Assembly: GCA_026989435.1 (NCBI GenBank)
Contig: JALSJI010000048.1
Coordinates: 1-64,000 of the forward strand
Reading direction: 5' to 3'
Length of the DNA: 64,000 nt
Origin: Sulfurovum sp.
GTDB lineage: Bacteria; Campylobacterota; Campylobacteria; Campylobacterales; Sulfurovaceae
Shown: in pieces, positions 61,998 to 64,000 of the stretch
Layout: each line of letters opens with the position of its first letter
Numbering within the stretch: position 1 is the first letter of the stretch
Notes under the pieces: generated by a model
The model's database searches: none
The model's input: only the letters and a program-made list of their open reading frames with translations
Told to the model about the DNA's origin: nothing
Position numbers and translations under genes: made by a program

Positions 61998-62987
61998 ATG
62001 AGCCAGATCAAAAAAGTAACCCTCAAAACCTTTAGATTTAATGCCGAGACCGACTATCTGCCCTACTACAAGCATTATGAGATGGAAGTAGGCAAAGATG
62101 AGCTTATCTTAGACCTGTTAAACCGTATCAAATGGGAGCATGACGGAAGTTTCTCTTACCGCCGTTCCTGCCGTCACGGTATCTGCGGTGCCTGTGCTAT
62201 TAAGGTGAACGGTCGTGCCACGCTTGCATGCAAGCAAAATGCCCTGGAACTTGTAGAACTCTTTGGGGATGAACTGCTCATTGAACCTAGCTCTACCAAA
62301 AGAGCTATCAAAGATATGATTATTGACAAATCGGATTTTTGGGAAAAACATGCAACTATCAAACCCTATGTTGTAACAGAGGTCGACCCTCACCCCCAAA
62401 CAGAGAGTAAACAAAGTATAGACGAATTTAATAACTTTTTGGACTCGGATCTCTGTATACAGTGCGGAGCCTGTCACTATTCCTGCCCTGCACTGGAAGC
62501 AAATCCCGACTTCTTAGGACCTGCAGCACTCAATGCCGCTTACCGTTATGTGGTCGATACCCGTGATGAAGCGGGTGATGAGCGGCTGAAAATCACAGCC
62601 GAAGAAGGCAAAGGCGTATGGGACTGCGTAAAGTGTTATGAGTGTGCAGAAGCTTGTCCCAAAGAGATAGACCCCATTGGAAAGATTGGTAAACTGCACA
62701 ACCTGCAGTTTGAGCGTGGAGTAGCTGAACCTAATGTGGCCACGCGTCACGCCGAAGGCTTCTTACGCGGTATGAAAAAAACCGGCTACCTGGATGAGGC
62801 TGATATCGTCACCTACTCTGAGGGATGGCTAGCAAGTTACAAACATATAGGTACCGCTATGAAGATGATGAAAAGCGGTAAAATACACTGGCACTCCGGT
62901 ATACCGTTTATCAACTCTATTCCAAAAATAAAAAATCTCGATGAGGTACAAAAACTGATCGAAATTTCACAAAACAATAAGCTCTAA
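61998..62987 (+). CDS. sdhB: Succinate dehydrogenase/fumarate reductase iron-sulfur subunit
   Basis: SCRHGICGACAIKVNGRATLAC; CIQCGACHYSCPA; CVKCYECAEACPKEIDPIGKI. Confidence 0.96.
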   Translation: MSQIKKVTLKTFRFNAETDYLPYYKHYEMEVGKDELILDLLNRIKWEHDGSFSYRRSCRHGICGACAIKVNGRATLACKQNALELVELFGDELLIEPSSTKRAIKDMIIDKSDFWEKHATIKPYVVTEVDPHPQTESKQSIDEFNNFLDSDLCIQCGACHYSCPALEANPDFLGPAALNAAYRYVVDTRDEAGDERLKITAEEGKGVWDCVKCYECAEACPKEIDPIGKIGKLHNLQFERGVAEPNVATRHAEGFLRGMKKTGYLDEADIVTYSEGWLASYKHIGTAMKMMKSGKIHWHSGIPFINSIPKIKNLDEVQKLIEISQNNKL

Positions 62988-62997
62988 GGAGAAAAAG

Positions 62998-63894
62998 ATG
63001 AGCAAACAACTACACTATGCACTCTTTACCGGGTGTACGGCTAAACAATCTACACCGGAACTTCTCTCTTCTACGCTTGCGGTAGCTAACAAATTAGGTA
63101 TTAAAATCACCATACTGGAAGAGGCGTCCTGCTGTGGAGCATCTCACTTACAAGATTTTGATGAGTTTTTGGCGCATGTACTCAATGCCCGAAATATCTG
63201 CTATGCAGAAAAATTAGGGCTTACGATGATTACTATCTGTAACACCTGTCAACTCAACTCTGCCATGACTAAACATGCACTAGACAACGATCCGGATCTT
63301 AAAGCAAGAGTCAATGAAAAACTAGCAGAGGTAGGATTGGAGTACAAAGGAACCTCTGAAATCAAACACTTTCTCTATACACTAATAGACGAGTATGGAC
63401 TAGAGAATATCAGAAACAAAGTAGAAGTACCCCTCTCACACCTAAATATTGCGCCGTTTTACGGGTGTCACAATATTAGACCTTCTGAGTTACATGAGAA
63501 TGCCAACGGAGGGGAGAACCCTTACAACCCTACTTCTCTCGACAGCCTGATAGATGCCCTCGAAGGAAATCCCGTGGAGTATGAGAGTAAAAACAAATGT
63601 TGCGGTTTCCATGTAGAACTTCAGGCTAACCACACCTCTGAAGTACTCTCGGGTAATGCCCTGCTTGATGCCATGGACAATAATGCCGATCTTATGGTAA
63701 CCCCCTGCCCTCTATGCCATCTCAAAATGGACACCTACCAGCCAAGTATCAGTAAAACGATGGGACGCGATGTAGAACTGCCGGTACTACATATGCCACA
63801 GATGGTAGCTTTAGCTCTTGGGTGTACAGAAGAGGAGATAGGGCTCAATTTCCATGTACAAAAGGCAAAACACCTCTACTCTCAAGCCTCCTAA
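62998..63894 (+). CDS. CCG-domain heterodisulfide-reductase-B-like subunit (type E SQR/QFR membrane-associated subunit)
   Basis: Two Cys-rich CCG motifs: EEASCCGASHL...CNTCQLN and NKCCGFHVEL...TPCPLCHLKMD; directly downstream of sdhB. Confidence 0.9.
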   Translation: MSKQLHYALFTGCTAKQSTPELLSSTLAVANKLGIKITILEEASCCGASHLQDFDEFLAHVLNARNICYAEKLGLTMITICNTCQLNSAMTKHALDNDPDLKARVNEKLAEVGLEYKGTSEIKHFLYTLIDEYGLENIRNKVEVPLSHLNIAPFYGCHNIRPSELHENANGGENPYNPTSLDSLIDALEGNPVEYESKNKCCGFHVELQANHTSEVLSGNALLDAMDNNADLMVTPCPLCHLKMDTYQPSISKTMGRDVELPVLHMPQMVALALGCTEEEIGLNFHVQKAKHLYSQAS

Positions 63895-64000
63895 AGATCT
63901 AAAGCTTATGCTTGTCTATTTTGCCATACAGGGTAGACAAAGCAGTTCAATAAAGGCACGCTTATAATACAGTACCCCATTCATAGATTCAATGACCGCA

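Overview
This is a chromosomal window from an AT-rich Campylobacterota bacterium, Sulfurovum/Sulfurimonas-like by gene content (taxonomy is an inference). Most of it is densely packed housekeeping and accessory genes.

Main content, left to right:
- A Cus/Czc-type heavy-metal RND efflux operon (minus strand). Its CusA-like gene runs off the left edge and is missing from the ORF track.
- DUF4395 / Rrf2 / trans-sulfuration cluster.
- aroQ, pepQ-like, folK, flhF, a possible SpoA-like gene and mnmA.
- prs, lepA and a YhiN-type flavoprotein.
- A TetR gene with four phased operator palindromes.
- moeA behind a minus-strand cluster of coiled-coil/DUF6384-like membrane proteins. I consider this cluster the best candidate for an uncharacterised system.
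- tRNA-Arg(CCU), followed by a scar with a decayed permease and a frameshifted universal stress protein.
- Two RNA helicases, patatin, DUF819, and a ParA/RHH-like pair.
- Dipeptide epimerase, an LRR-protein kinase, and a frameshifted SH3/NlpC-P60 peptidase.
- rsmD-like, NYN-LOTUS, a UvrD-like helicase, and murA.
- M30-like and PPC-repeat lipoproteins, truD, gph and thiL.
- DUF5644-like paralogue of the SdhB N-terminus, next to sdhA-sdhB-sdhE/C.

No CRISPR array, rRNA, intact transposase, integrase or prophage was recognised. Family calls come from reading motifs in the translations; no database search was run.
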